Counted from the first letter of the stretch, positions 26,701 through 36,271 are shown. The stretch: 64,000 nucleotides of DNA from an uncultured Winogradskyella sp. (GCF_947498345.1 NZ_CANMJY010000010.1:1-64000), one strand, 5' to 3'. The notes: generated by a model not told the origin, from the sequence alone. Numbers and translations are program-made.

Positions 26701-27167
26701 GGATATCCAATTCTATTGGCTTCAGAAATAGCCATATTTAATGTGTTTAAATCACCTTTATTACTTTCTATGATTGGGACATTACATTGAACGGCTATCT
26801 TTTTTGCCGTGATTTTATCACCCAAAGCGTCCATCACTTCAGGATCTGGACCAATAAAGATGATACCGTTTTCGGCACATCGTCTGGCAAACTCTGAGTT
26901 TTCGGACAAAAAACCATAACCTGGATGAATAGCATCGACGTTTTTAGATTTTGCCAAAGCCACAATTTCCTCAATATTTAAATAAGGCTTTAAGGGGTCA
27001 TTATTTTCACCTATCTGATAGGCTTCATCAGCTTTGTAACGGTGTTGCGAATAACGATCTTCGTAAGTGTAAATGGCTACGGTATTTATATTTAGTTCTG
27101 AGCATGCTCTCAAAACCCGTATAGCAATTTCGCTACGGTTAGCGACTAATATTTTTTTAATCTTCAT
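23715..27167 (-). CDS. pyc: Pyruvate carboxylase
   Basis: This single-chain enzyme of 1150 residues is the usual length. It makes oxaloacetate from pyruvate and bicarbonate at the cost of ATP. The biotin carboxylase domain spans about 1-450 (VANRSEIAIRVLRACSEL; ATP-grasp loop KAASGGGGRGMRV; FIEVNPRIQVEHTVTE). The carboxyltransferase TIM barrel spans about 530-800 (DTTMRDAHQSLLATRMRTYD; MAGLLKPYAA; HTHDTSS). The allosteric/PYC-OADA region follows. The C-terminal biotinyl domain has the biotinylated lysine in EAMKMETTV (about residue 1117). Cytoplasmic anaplerotic enzyme. Confidence 0.97.
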   Translation of the reverse strand: MKIKKILVANRSEIAIRVLRACSELNINTVAIYTYEDRYSQHRYKADEAYQIGENNDPLKPYLNIEEIVALAKSKNVDAIHPGYGFLSENSEFARRCAENGIIFIGPDPEVMDALGDKITAKKIAVQCNVPIIESNKGDLNTLNMAISEANRIGYPVMLKAASGGGGRGMRVIRSNEDLEANFSSARNEALNAFGDDTMFLEKYVENPKHIEVQIVADRHGNIRHLFERDCSVQRRHQKVVEVAPSFNVSQDVKDALYKYAVNITSEVNYNNIGTVEFLVDQQDNIYFIEVNPRIQVEHTVTEMVTGIDLVKTQIFIAGGYKLSDKQIKIYAQDSLATYGFALQCRLTTEDPENNFTPDYGAITTYRSASGMGIRLDAGSIYQSYNVSPFFDSMLVKVSAHGRTLDGAIRKMSRALREFRIRGVKTNIHFLQNVIQHKTFMEGKVNVNFIQNTPELFKIKLPQDRTSKAINYLAEVIVNGNPDVKFIDNNKVFRDAKIPKFDRNTAYPKGTKDLLTKLGPEKFCQWLKDEKKIHYTDTTMRDAHQSLLATRMRTYDMLKVAESFAKNHPNIFSMEVWGGATFDVCLRFLHESPWTRLKQLREAIPNILFQMLLRGSNAVGYKAYPDNLIEKFVEKSWENGVDIFRIFDSLNWVKAMEPSINYVRNKTGGIAEAALSYTGDILDTSQTKYNLKYYTQLAKDLENAGAHMIAVKDMAGLLKPYAATELVSALKDTVNVPIHLHTHDTSSLQTATYLKAIEAGVDVIDVALGGLSGLTSQPNFNGVVEMMKYHKRSQDFDMEKLNQFSNFWEDTREMYYPFESGLKAGTAEVFQHEIPGGQYSNLRPQAEALGLGDRFDEVKKMYAKVNIMFGNLVKVTPSSKVVGDMAIFMVTNNLTPEDIMQRGEEISFPESVINFFRGDLGQPSGGFPKALQKIILKDKIPYTNRPNAHLKPIDFDKEYKAFKDTYQKGFTRAIEMEDFLSYTLYPKVFDKAHENYKNYGNVALIPTKNFFYGMKLREETLITLEPGKTVIVKLLSVGIPNDEGKRIVFFKVNGENRYVEVLDKSLNIKKQENVKIDTEDSNQIGAPLQGSLYKVLVKKGQAIKENDPLFVIEAMKMETTVTAHKAGKIKSITLDEGSMVKQDDLIITFE

Positions 27168-27183
27168 GATGGATAGGTTAGGT

Positions 27184-28245
27184 TTATTTGATGATATAAG
27201 GGTTTTCGTTAACGTAATTTCTGGTTATAAAATCTAAGCCATTGCTTAGAAGTTCTCCCATGTTTTTAGACTTTTTAAAGTTAACGTCTTTAGTTAATCT
27301 AAAAAGTTCTGCTCTTAACTCACTTATTTTTTCTGGTGTAGAAATGATATCTTTTCGCATACAACTTAGCAAGTCCTCTAAACGTTCACGTTCACTTGTT
27401 GCACGCTTAGCCAGTAGTGAGCGTTCTTCTTTTTCGTATTGTTCAATGGACTCTTTAGCGAGAACTTTTAGAGTCATATCAACAAGAGCATTATTCTCTT
27501 TTAAAAACTGAGGTTTATAAACTTTAGGGTTGCCTTCGTAACTCTGTTGGTCAAAATCTATGGCCCGGATTCGATATTGTACTCTATCAAAATCTTGCGT
27601 AATAACAACAACGTAATTATAAGAGCGCATATCTGCGAGCAATCGCACAAAGCAACGCTCATTGAATTTTACAAATTCTTTAGCTAAAGCACGTTTGTCT
27701 TGTTCGGAAAGTGTATTGAGATGATGATGAATAAAGGTGTCACCGGGAATACCTAAGATATGCTCTTCGATAAGCGTATCCTTATGCACTAAAAAATTAA
27801 TATGGTTTGGGGATAAGAGGTGTTCTAATTCTAAACCGTAAATGCGTGACGCGTCTGCCTTTTTTATGTATAGAAATATATAATTATCATTAAGAATATT
27901 TCTCACCTTTACACGGAATGGTTTTGTATTACCAAAGGTGCAAAAATCAATACTGTCAATATTTAGATAAGGAATAATATTTTCGCTACCATCGGAGTGT
28001 AAGATAGAATACATTTGTTTAAGACTATGCTCAATTTCATCACGCTCGTATTCAGCATAGTAACAGCTTATCCAGAGTGTATCATTTCCATCATTATCAA
28101 AAATTTCTATAGCACCTTGAAAGCGTAACAGGTCATCATAAAAAATGGGTATTTTTATATTTCTAGCTTGCTCACTGAGATAATCTGATAGACAACTACT
28201 TATAGGAAATGCAGGTTTTTTTTTGGATATCAGCTTTTCACTCAT
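27184..28245 (-). CDS. Unknown conserved soluble protein upstream of pyc
   Basis: This 353-residue protein has no signal peptide or TM segment. It begins EKLISKKKPAFPISSCLSDY. A mixed alpha/beta region covers residues 40-240 and contains LGIPGDTFIHHHLNTLSEQD and RIRAIDFDQQSYEGN. A helical coiled region ends the chain (YEKEERSLLAKRATSERERL). The phrase around AIDFDQQSYEG recalls kinase-like Asp-Phe-Asp motifs, but I cannot support a family. It ends 16 bp before pyc, so the two are probably co-transcribed. Confidence 0.82.
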   Translation of the reverse strand: MSEKLISKKKPAFPISSCLSDYLSEQARNIKIPIFYDDLLRFQGAIEIFDNDGNDTLWISCYYAEYERDEIEHSLKQMYSILHSDGSENIIPYLNIDSIDFCTFGNTKPFRVKVRNILNDNYIFLYIKKADASRIYGLELEHLLSPNHINFLVHKDTLIEEHILGIPGDTFIHHHLNTLSEQDKRALAKEFVKFNERCFVRLLADMRSYNYVVVITQDFDRVQYRIRAIDFDQQSYEGNPKVYKPQFLKENNALVDMTLKVLAKESIEQYEKEERSLLAKRATSERERLEDLLSCMRKDIISTPEKISELRAELFRLTKDVNFKKSKNMGELLSNGLDFITRNYVNENPYIIK

Positions 28246-28442
28246 AACAATTATTGATTAGATTTAAGGTAACAGGATAAAAATAAACAACTATAACTAC
28301 AACGTTTTCGTGAAAATTACATAAATTATTAATGTGCTGTATATTAGGTGTTTAAATAATAGATGTATGGTAGATTATAACTATGAGTTGAAATGATTTT
28401 CAAAAAAAACCGATGTACTCCGTATATTCTATTTTTTAAGAG

Positions 28443-29078
28443 TTAACGTAAGAAAAATTTCAAGCGTTTTTTTAAGCGCTGGGGAATAGACTCACTATTA
28501 AGTAAAAGCTTAAGATGTGATCGATTTTTGTTTTCGGAAAATAGTAATTCAAATAATTGAAAAATTGAAATACTATTTTTAGTACTTTCAATCAATTTAA
28601 AAGTGTCTCCGGTTGTTACTTCTCCTTCTTCTATAACCCTAACATAACTACCAGAATAGCCATGCTCAATGAATTGTTGCAAAACGTCGTCTGTACCAAA
28701 CTTATGAGCAAACTTAAAACAAGGTTCTCTTGGGATAGTGATTTGTACCACAGCTTTACCTAGTTGATAGATATCTCCAATAATGAGCTGTTTTTCATCT
28801 AAGTTTTCAACGGTTAAGTTTTCACCCAGCATGCCGTAAGTCCAATCTAGATTTGGGTATAAGCCTTGCCAATAAGGATAGTGATCGGCAGAAAATAAAT
28901 AACAGGCTTTAAACTCACCTCCATGTACACGTCTATCCGAAACTTCATCACCTCTGACGTCTTCTTTGCCTAAATGGATGGGTGCATTAGTGGGTTTTTT
29001 ATAAATACCAGTTGTAACCTTTTTACCTTCCCATATAAAAGTAGTAGGCTTCGCTATATTGGTAGAAATGATTTTCAA
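28443..29078 (-). CDS. MOSC domain protein
   Basis: This protein of about 211 residues has the MOSC (molybdenum cofactor sulfurase C-terminal) fold: PIHLGKEDVRGDEVSDRRVH, then GGEFKACYLFSADHY, LGENLTVENL and the conserved cysteine region REPCFKFAHKFG. No ATG begins the frame. The TTG at 29078 gives KIISTNIAKPTT, the N-terminus expected for the family, so I prefer it over the TTG at 29123. Such proteins handle sulfur or molybdenum-cofactor reductions of N-hydroxylated substrates. The exact substrate is unknown. Confidence 0.85.
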   Translation of the reverse strand: MKIISTNIAKPTTFIWEGKKVTTGIYKKPTNAPIHLGKEDVRGDEVSDRRVHGGEFKACYLFSADHYPYWQGLYPNLDWTYGMLGENLTVENLDEKQLIIGDIYQLGKAVVQITIPREPCFKFAHKFGTDDVLQQFIEHGYSGSYVRVIEEGEVTTGDTFKLIESTKNSISIFQLFELLFSENKNRSHLKLLLNSESIPQRLKKRLKFFLR

Positions 29079-29248
29079 AATTCTGAAATTGTTTACAGGA
29101 TTAAAGGTATAAAAAAAGCGCAAGTTTATTCAACTCGCGCTCTTTAGCTATTAATCCTTAGGGATAACTTAATTAATCTTGTTAGGGCTACAAAATTAAA
29201 GTTATTATAACGTTCAAAAATTGATGTATGATAAGAAATTCAGGTACT

Positions 29249-29824
29249 TTATAACGCTTTTCTTATTCTACTAAGGCTTTCTGTAGTGATACCTAAATAG
29301 GATGCTATGTGATAGTTTTTTACACTCTTTTCTATATTAGGATAGGTTTTAATAAAATCTAAATAACGTTCCTTGGCTGTTTTAGAAAGATTAGATAAAA
29401 TTCGTTTTTGAAATGCAGCAAAAGCTTTTTCGAGCTTTACTCTAAAGAAGTGCTCTATTTTTGGGATTTTTTCATACAAAAGCTCCTTGTCTTGTTCTGT
29501 AATTTTATAAATGATTGCATCTTGAATAACCTCAATATTCATTATAGCTTTTGATGATGTAAAAAAAGCCGTGTAATCACTAATCCACCAATCTTTAATA
29601 CCAAATTGAACCGTATATTCTTTACCATCAGAATCTATATGAAACGACCTTAAACAACCTTCTAGGATATAATATTGTTCGTTAACACTTTCACCAGCAG
29701 TAAGTAAAATGGCTCCCTTTTTAACATTGATTTTATGAAATACAGATTCTATAAGTTTTATTTCTTCAGCTGTAAAAACTAGGTCTTTAAAAATCTCTTT
29801 TATCTTAGAGTTATCGGAACGCAC
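29249..29824 (-). CDS. Crp/Fnr family transcriptional regulator
   Basis: This 191-residue protein has a cyclic-nucleotide-binding-like beta-roll at about 25-115 (KGAILLTAGESVNEQYYILE; CLRSFHIDSDGKEYTVQFG). A C-terminal helix-turn-helix follows (NYHIASYLGITTESLSRIRK). No cysteines of an Fnr iron-sulfur cluster are present. This is the flavobacterial subfamily whose ligand and regulon are not known. It lies on the same strand as the MOSC gene, 170 bp upstream of it. Confidence 0.9.
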   Translation of the reverse strand: MRSDNSKIKEIFKDLVFTAEEIKLIESVFHKINVKKGAILLTAGESVNEQYYILEGCLRSFHIDSDGKEYTVQFGIKDWWISDYTAFFTSSKAIMNIEVIQDAIIYKITEQDKELLYEKIPKIEHFFRVKLEKAFAAFQKRILSNLSKTAKERYLDFIKTYPNIEKSVKNYHIASYLGITTESLSRIRKAL

Positions 29825-29925
29825 ACAAGGTTAATTATTAGGTTTAAGTTACGTAAAAGCTTTTAAATGAAGATGTTAAATTCGATATTAGAAATTTAAA
29901 AAGGTTAATCGGCTTTTTTATATAA

Positions 29926-29959
29926 GAAAAACCACCTAGAAAAATCCAAGTGGTTTTTT
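29926..29959 (-). terminator. Terminator after serine hydrolase gene
   Basis: The arms AAAAACCACC and GTGGTTTTTT are paired with internal mismatches. It lies 20 bp past the end of the hydrolase gene on the minus strand. Confidence 0.65.
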
Positions 29960-29979
29960 AGTCATACAATAGTGTAAAT

Positions 29980-31632
29980 CTATTCTATTTTTTTAGCAAC
30001 GGTTTCTGTTTCTCCTTGATATAAAGTAAAACTTTCTACTTTACCAGACTCATTTTTGTTGAATGTTACTTTTAATGCTGTAACTTTTGCAAAGAAAGTT
30101 GTTTCATTTTCAGCATAAACTTCAAATTTTCCCTGACCTGTGGCTTGCCCAAAAATTTGATTGCCCTCTACAGTAACTTCAACATGGAAATTTGGGCCTA
30201 ACTCATACTTTCCTGCATAGTGTTTTATAATGTCATTAGATAACGTAACCTCTTTTCGGGCTTCTGGCATTGATTTATCAACTTCTTTTCCTACATTTTC
30301 AGAATCGGTTATAAAAATGGCTTGGCGTTTGCCATCTACAGATTTAGAAAACTTGTACTCAATAGTACCTTCTTCGAACATAAAACGGTCTTCTGCAAGA
30401 GGAAAAATATCAAAAACAGTATTAGTTTCTGATTCTCGCATACTTTTTAGTTTGCCATCTTTCATAAAAATATGTCTAACAGCACCATCTTCAAATTTGT
30501 AAGCACCAACCCATTGTTTTAGTTGTTCTTCAGATAATTTTACAACATCTTTCATGGTTGGGTAAGGTTTTCCTATTGCAATAGCGGCTAGATTTTGAGT
30601 GACCGCTCCAATATCATTACAACTACAATTACTTAGTCCAATAACATAAACATCTTCTTCAATAAGGTAGATGCCATTTGTAGAGGTTCCGAAAATACCA
30701 CCACTGTGTGTATAGCCCTTAGAACCTTTCAATGTCATTTCACCAAGACCATAACCATAAGAAATATGTTCTCCATTGTTTAATTCAGATCCGTTAATAG
30801 CCTTATTAAATGTTTTAGAACTAATCAGAGTATTATTAGATAATGCGTTTTGCCATTTTAATAAGTCATCGACCGTTGATACTAAGGCACCAGCAGCATG
30901 TGGTAAGCTCATACTTAAGTAATTAGCATTTACATAACCATCTGGTTCTTGCTCATAAGGCATTGCTCTATTTTTTATTAATTCTCTATTACTACCATAT
31001 CTTGAGCTAGACATTCCTAATCGATCAAAAATATTTCTCTTAAGAAAGTTCTCATAAGTATCGCCAGATATGACCTCTATAATTTTGCCAAGAAGTACGT
31101 AACCCGAGTTGTTATACCTAAATTCTTCACCTGGATCAAAGTCCATAGGTTCGTTTTTAAAGTAATCGATCAGTTCATCTAAAGTTTTGTCATTTCTGGC
31201 AACTTTTACAAGGTTTCCGATACCTGTGTAACTTTTTATTCCAGAGGTATGATTTAACAGCTGATGAACTGTAATCGTTTTGCCGTTGGTTGGATAGTCT
31301 GGAATAAACTTAGTAATAGGATCATCTAAGCTCAGTTTACCTTGTTCTTCTAGCATTAAAATAGCCACAGCAGTAAACTGTTTAGTTATAGATGCTAACA
31401 TAAACACATTTTCAGGTATCATATCTACGTCTAGTTCTAAGTTAGACTTACCTACCGCTTTTCTATAAATGGTTTTTCCATTTTTTGCCACTAAGATTGT
31501 AGCACCTGGCATGTCGGATGTATAGGATTGAGATACAATATCATCAAATTGTTGTGTTAGGTCTTGGGCCTGAAAGGTTGTTGTAAAAAGAAAGCAAAGA
31601 GTAAGAATTGAAAAAGAGAATTTAGTTTTCAT
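29980..31632 (-). CDS. Serine hydrolase, class C beta-lactamase family
   Basis: This 550-residue protein has a signal peptide ending TFQAQ. The penicillin-binding/beta-lactamase domain spans about 25-360. Its SxxK motif is ASITKQFTAVA, its YxN motif RYNNSGYVLLG and its third motif HSGGIFG. C-terminal DUF3471-like beta domains follow (LSEEQLKQWVGAYKFEDGAV; KHYAGKYELG). Likely a periplasmic or surface esterase/peptidase; antibiotic resistance is not implied. Confidence 0.9.
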   Translation of the reverse strand: MKTKFSFSILTLCFLFTTTFQAQDLTQQFDDIVSQSYTSDMPGATILVAKNGKTIYRKAVGKSNLELDVDMIPENVFMLASITKQFTAVAILMLEEQGKLSLDDPITKFIPDYPTNGKTITVHQLLNHTSGIKSYTGIGNLVKVARNDKTLDELIDYFKNEPMDFDPGEEFRYNNSGYVLLGKIIEVISGDTYENFLKRNIFDRLGMSSSRYGSNRELIKNRAMPYEQEPDGYVNANYLSMSLPHAAGALVSTVDDLLKWQNALSNNTLISSKTFNKAINGSELNNGEHISYGYGLGEMTLKGSKGYTHSGGIFGTSTNGIYLIEEDVYVIGLSNCSCNDIGAVTQNLAAIAIGKPYPTMKDVVKLSEEQLKQWVGAYKFEDGAVRHIFMKDGKLKSMRESETNTVFDIFPLAEDRFMFEEGTIEYKFSKSVDGKRQAIFITDSENVGKEVDKSMPEARKEVTLSNDIIKHYAGKYELGPNFHVEVTVEGNQIFGQATGQGKFEVYAENETTFFAKVTALKVTFNKNESGKVESFTLYQGETETVAKKIE

Positions 31633-31688
31633 GTGTGTTATAATTGGTTGTTTATGTTGAGACGATTTGTCGAGAGGATAAGTTACAA

Positions 31689-31720
31689 AAAAACCACTTA
31701 GGGTAATCTAAGTGGTTTTT
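31689..31720 (-). terminator. Terminator between htpG and serine hydrolase
   Basis: AAAAACCACTTA and TAAGTGGTTTTT form a perfect 12-bp stem with an 8-nt loop. It serves htpG on the minus strand and is usable in both directions. Confidence 0.82.
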
Positions 31721-31752
31721 TATAGTAATATGTATATTATGAATGTAAAATC

Positions 31753-33663
31753 TTATTTGATCATATCATAGCTTCGCTTAATAAAGTTGGTAAGTTCTTC
31801 ACCTTTAAGTAAACCCTGTGATAAACGCGCCAGGTCTAAACTTTGATTTATTAGACGTTCTTGCTTTTTGCGTGTTTTGGTATTAAGAATCTCATTCACC
31901 AGATCGTGATTAGTATTAACAATCAGGTTATACATTTCGGGCATATTACCCATACCAAACATACCGCCACCGCCAGTTTGCTGCATCTCTTTCATTCGAC
32001 GCATAAACTCTGGTTGCGTAATCATAAATGGTGACGCACTACTGTCCATAGCTTCTAATTGTACCATAAACTTTTCTGATGGTACAACTTCTTTTAAAAG
32101 CTCATCTAATTTGGTTTTTTCCTCATCAGATAATTTAGAAATGGTAGTATCGTCTTTCTTAATTAAGTTGTCAACATGGTCAGCATCAACTCGGGCAAAA
32201 GAGATATTTTCTTTAGAGGTTTCTAACTTTTGCATTAAGTGACTTACGATAGGTGAATCTAATAATAAGACTTCGTAATCTTTGTCTTTAGCCGCCTGAA
32301 TATAACTATGTTGTTCATCTTTATTTGAAGCATAAAGAATTACCATTTTATCATCCTTGTCTGTTTGCTTAGCCTTTATAGCATTAGTTAGTTCTTCAAA
32401 TGTAAAGTACTTACCATCTACAGTTGGATATAAAGCAAAGGCATCGGCTTTCTCAAAGAATTTTTCTTCAGATAGCATACCATATTCAATAACGATTTTA
32501 ATGTCATCCCATTTCTTTTCAAAATCTTCACGATTATTATTGAATAATGACTTCAATTTATCTGCAACTTTACGTGTAATGTAAGATGAAATTTTCTTTA
32601 CATTTCCATCGGCTTGTAAATAAGAACGTGATACGTTTAATGGAATGTCTGGTGAATCAATTACACCTCTTAACATGGTTAAGAACTCTGGTACAATACC
32701 CTCAACATTATCTGTAACGAATACCTGATTTTGGTATAATTGAATCTTATCCTTTTGAATATTAAGATCATTCGTCATCTTAGGGAAATACAAGATTCCT
32801 GTTAAGTTAAACGGATAATCTACATTAAGATGAATATTAAACAATGGCTCTTCAAACTGCATTGGATATAGTTCTCTGTAAAACGAACCATAATCTTCAT
32901 CTTTTAAATCCGTAGGTTGTTTTGTCCAGGCCGGATTTGGGTTATTGATAATATCATCTACAGTAATTTGCTTGTGAGGCTCAGTAGTTTCTTTGCCTTC
33001 GGCATCTGTAGTGGTTTTTGGTGTAAAGTCTGGATCGTTTACTTCTTTAGTTCCGAATTTTATCGGAATAGGCATAAACTTATTATACTTGTTTAATAGC
33101 TCACGTATTCTGGCATCTTCTAAAAACTCTGTTGAATCTTCGGCAATATGTAGAATAATTTCTGTTCCTCTATCTTCTTTGTCTGCTTCAACTAAAGTGA
33201 ATTCCGGAGAACCATCACATGTCCAATGTGCTGCTGGCTCGTCCTTAAATGATTTTGTAATAATCTCTACCTTGTCTGCCACCATAAACGCAGAGTAGAA
33301 ACCAAGACCAAAATGCCCTATGATTCCAGCATCTTTTTCGGCATCTTTATATTTGTCTAAAAATTCTTCAGCACCTGAGAAAGCAACCTGATTAATGTAT
33401 TTTTCTACTTCATCAGCACTCATACCCAGACCTTGGTCAATGATATGAAGTTTTTTACCATCCTTATCGACTTTTACCTCGATCTTAGGATTGCCATATT
33501 CTACTTTAGCCTCACCAATACTGGTTAAATGTTTTAGTTTTAATGTGGCATCAGTTGCATTACTAATCAGCTCACGTAAAAAGATTTCGTGATCTGAGTA
33601 TAAGAATTTTTTAATTAACGGAAAGATATTCTCTACCGATACATTAATACTTCCTTTTGTCAT
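31753..33663 (-). CDS. htpG: Molecular chaperone HtpG (Hsp90)
   Basis: This 636-residue cytoplasmic ATP-dependent chaperone shows the GHKL ATP-binding N-domain with IFLRELISNATDATLKLKHL, IDQGLGMSADEVEKYINQVA and GHFGLGFYSAFMVADKV. Middle-domain signatures include NVSRSYLQAD and IEYGMLSEEKFFEKA, and there is a C-terminal dimerisation region. Length matches bacterial HtpG. Single gene with terminator on its 3' side. Confidence 0.97.
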   Translation of the reverse strand: MTKGSINVSVENIFPLIKKFLYSDHEIFLRELISNATDATLKLKHLTSIGEAKVEYGNPKIEVKVDKDGKKLHIIDQGLGMSADEVEKYINQVAFSGAEEFLDKYKDAEKDAGIIGHFGLGFYSAFMVADKVEIITKSFKDEPAAHWTCDGSPEFTLVEADKEDRGTEIILHIAEDSTEFLEDARIRELLNKYNKFMPIPIKFGTKEVNDPDFTPKTTTDAEGKETTEPHKQITVDDIINNPNPAWTKQPTDLKDEDYGSFYRELYPMQFEEPLFNIHLNVDYPFNLTGILYFPKMTNDLNIQKDKIQLYQNQVFVTDNVEGIVPEFLTMLRGVIDSPDIPLNVSRSYLQADGNVKKISSYITRKVADKLKSLFNNNREDFEKKWDDIKIVIEYGMLSEEKFFEKADAFALYPTVDGKYFTFEELTNAIKAKQTDKDDKMVILYASNKDEQHSYIQAAKDKDYEVLLLDSPIVSHLMQKLETSKENISFARVDADHVDNLIKKDDTTISKLSDEEKTKLDELLKEVVPSEKFMVQLEAMDSSASPFMITQPEFMRRMKEMQQTGGGGMFGMGNMPEMYNLIVNTNHDLVNEILNTKTRKKQERLINQSLDLARLSQGLLKGEELTNFIKRSYDMIK

Positions 33664-33677
33664 TTTATGTCGTTTTT

Positions 33678-33700
33678 GTCATTCCTGCGAAGGCAAGAAT
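33678..33700. repeat. Short dispersed palindrome (GTCATTCCTGCGAAGGCAAG type)
   Basis: The block GTCATTCCTGCGAAGGCAAG followed by AAT resembles the element at 61479-61502 and the one at 36443-36468. It is probably a decayed copy of an intergenic repeat family. Located in the htpG upstream region. Confidence 0.5.
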
Positions 33701-33780
33701 TTAATTAATACAATAATTTGTTTGCTGTATAGGTATAGACAAATAAAATACCAAGACAATATTTGTGACAAGATGACATA

Positions 33781-33809
33781 AAAAAGCCACTCTGTTATGA
33801 GTGGCTTTA
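33781..33809 (-). terminator. Terminator upstream of htpG, after the S9 peptidase gene
   Basis: AAAGCCACTC and GAGTGGCTTT are paired around TGTTAT. It lies 20 bp past the stop of the peptidase gene. Confidence 0.8.
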
Positions 33810-33829
33810 GCATTTTATAGAATAGAGTG

Positions 33830-36271
33830 TTAATCTTTTATTGCCTCTGCACTCTCAATAACTTCTTCTTTTTTCTTCTTATTTTTTACATGCTTGTCTA
33901 GCCATTGATCTTGCTCCCAAAGCATGTGCATGATAGATTCTTTAGCTCTATAACCATGACTTTCCTTTGGTAGCATTACTAACCTTACAGGTGCGCCTAG
34001 CCCTTTTAATGCATTAAAATAACGCTCACTTTGCAATGGATAAGTACCTGAGTTATTATCCGCGACTCCATGGATTAAGAGTAGTGGTGTTTTCATTTTA
34101 TCAGCATGCATAAATGGTGACATGTTATAGTAAATTTCTGGTGCTTCCCAATAGCTACGTTCTTCACTCTGAAAACCAAAAGGTGTCAATGTTCTATTAT
34201 AGGCTCCACTTCTGGCAATTCCTGCGGCAAATAAGTTAGAGTGCGACAGTAGGTTGGCTGTCATAAATGCTCCATAACTATGACCACCAACGGCAACTTT
34301 TTCTCTGTCAATATAGCCAAGGTTATCTACAGCATCTATAGCTGCTTTTCCATTGGCAACCAATTGCGTTCTAAAAGAATCGTTGGGTTCTTCATCTCCT
34401 TCACCTACGATTGGAAATGCTGCATCATCTAAAACGACATAACCTTTAGTTACCCAATATATTGGCGAGCCCCAATATGGATAAACAAATTCATTTGGGT
34501 TTGCAGTACTTTGCGATGCACTGGCCTTATCTTTAAACTCACGTGGATATGCCCAAAGTATCATTGGATATTTTTTACCTTCCTTATAATCTAAAGGTAA
34601 ATAGAGCGTACCTTCTAAATCCAGACCGTCATCACGTTTGTAATTAATAACACGTTTATCAACTTCCTCCAGACTTTTAAAAGGATTTTCAAAGGCAGTG
34701 ATTGGTGTTAATTCATCCTTTTTAATGTTTCTTATGTAGTAATTTGGATATTCTTTTTTAGATTCGATACGTACAAGAATCTCACCTTTTTTCATATCGA
34801 TAGCATAATTAAGGCTCTCGAGCTTATCGGTATATTCAGATTGATAAAGTCGTTTTGTTTTTCCTGATTTTATATTGTATTCATCTATAAACGGAAATTG
34901 ACCTTCTTTAGAATAGCCTGCTCCCATAAGATAGAGTTTATCATTATTTATATTTAAAACAGATCTGCCCAATTCATTTCTAGACGTCACATAATTACCA
35001 GGATCACTATATCTATCCTGATAGTTTCTATCTGAAATAACTTTAGCTTTTCCGTTTGAAGGGTTGAATAAATAGGTTTTTAAGTTTCTTGTATTCCACC
35101 AATAATCGTAAGCAATCGCAGTATTATCATCTCCCCATTCTATACCAGCAAAGCGTTGTTTAGTTTTTAAAATCTCCTTTGGTTTACCATTAAATGGAGC
35201 GCTAAGTTCGTATACAACATCTCTGTAATCCGTTTCAACCGCAGGATCACCTTTATCTAAAGCTTCTGCCCATGTTAATGTTGAAGGTTTATCACCTCTC
35301 CAGGTCATTCTACGCTTGCCCATTCTTGTAGACATAAAGCCTTTAGGTCTAACTTCGTCTAAAGGTACTTCATTAACGGTTCTTACTTTTTTACCATTGA
35401 CATCATACATAATACTTTCGCTCGGAAACCTTGTGTACGTTACTATATAAGAAAATGGACGTTTTACTTTAGTAATCATAATATATTTTCCATCAGGTGA
35501 AAAGCTAATACCACGATACATATCGGCACTTAAAAAATCTTGAATGTCACCATTAATGGATACTTTTTTAATTTCAGAACGCGCTAATTGCTCAAAGTTG
35601 AATTCGTCATTTGGAGTTTTTAGTAAATCCTGATAGGTTCTGTTTTGGGCTTTGGCACCATCACTTACAGAAACTGTTGGTCCTGTTGGAACAGCTACAT
35701 CAGTATCGATTAAATCTTTTCTATCACCTGGTAGCATTTTTACCAAAAGGTTTTTATTATCCTTAAACCAATTAATGGTACTTCGCATATTCGCATTAAC
35801 ATTAGCATCTGTTAATTTTTTTACAGAAGCATTGGCAATATTGAGCACCCAAACTTCAACTCCTTTAGATGTAGTGTTTAAACAAGCGATCATGGTTTGG
35901 TCTGGTGACCAGCTAAAACCCGAAAGTCTTGCATTTTCAGGTAATCCAGATACTTGTTTAGCGTCTTTATCTCTAATTTTTTTAACTTTAATATTGGTAT
36001 AATAATTGGTTCTACTACCAATATTGGTCACGGGATTAATACGTAATCCGGCAAGTCGTAATTCGGTTTCAGATAGCTCTTCAATAGATTTATACTGGTT
36101 GCGGTAGAGGAGTATCATGTGTTCACCTTTACTATCAATTTGTACTCCTGGTGCCAATTCTACATCGGCTAATTCTAGAATTTCTTCAGAAGGCTGTTGA
36201 TAGGTTAAGCTTTGTTGTGCATAACCATTGAGAAGAAAAAGTAATGCAAATAGTTTGATTAAATGTTTCAT
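33830..36271 (-). CDS. S9 family peptidase (prolyl oligopeptidase type)
   Basis: This 813-residue protein has a signal peptide ending NGYAQ. A beta-propeller region covers about 40-540 (repeating SWSPDQTMIACL, SFSPDGKYIMITK). A catalytic alpha/beta hydrolase domain follows. The nucleophile is Ser near 665 in GGHSYGAFMT, Asp near 738 in HGVADNNSG and His near 772 in KESHGYRAKE. Secreted exopeptidase or oligopeptidase taking up proline-containing or other peptides; specificity unknown. Confidence 0.93.
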   Translation of the reverse strand: MKHLIKLFALLFLLNGYAQQSLTYQQPSEEILELADVELAPGVQIDSKGEHMILLYRNQYKSIEELSETELRLAGLRINPVTNIGSRTNYYTNIKVKKIRDKDAKQVSGLPENARLSGFSWSPDQTMIACLNTTSKGVEVWVLNIANASVKKLTDANVNANMRSTINWFKDNKNLLVKMLPGDRKDLIDTDVAVPTGPTVSVSDGAKAQNRTYQDLLKTPNDEFNFEQLARSEIKKVSINGDIQDFLSADMYRGISFSPDGKYIMITKVKRPFSYIVTYTRFPSESIMYDVNGKKVRTVNEVPLDEVRPKGFMSTRMGKRRMTWRGDKPSTLTWAEALDKGDPAVETDYRDVVYELSAPFNGKPKEILKTKQRFAGIEWGDDNTAIAYDYWWNTRNLKTYLFNPSNGKAKVISDRNYQDRYSDPGNYVTSRNELGRSVLNINNDKLYLMGAGYSKEGQFPFIDEYNIKSGKTKRLYQSEYTDKLESLNYAIDMKKGEILVRIESKKEYPNYYIRNIKKDELTPITAFENPFKSLEEVDKRVINYKRDDGLDLEGTLYLPLDYKEGKKYPMILWAYPREFKDKASASQSTANPNEFVYPYWGSPIYWVTKGYVVLDDAAFPIVGEGDEEPNDSFRTQLVANGKAAIDAVDNLGYIDREKVAVGGHSYGAFMTANLLSHSNLFAAGIARSGAYNRTLTPFGFQSEERSYWEAPEIYYNMSPFMHADKMKTPLLLIHGVADNNSGTYPLQSERYFNALKGLGAPVRLVMLPKESHGYRAKESIMHMLWEQDQWLDKHVKNKKKKEEVIESAEAIKD

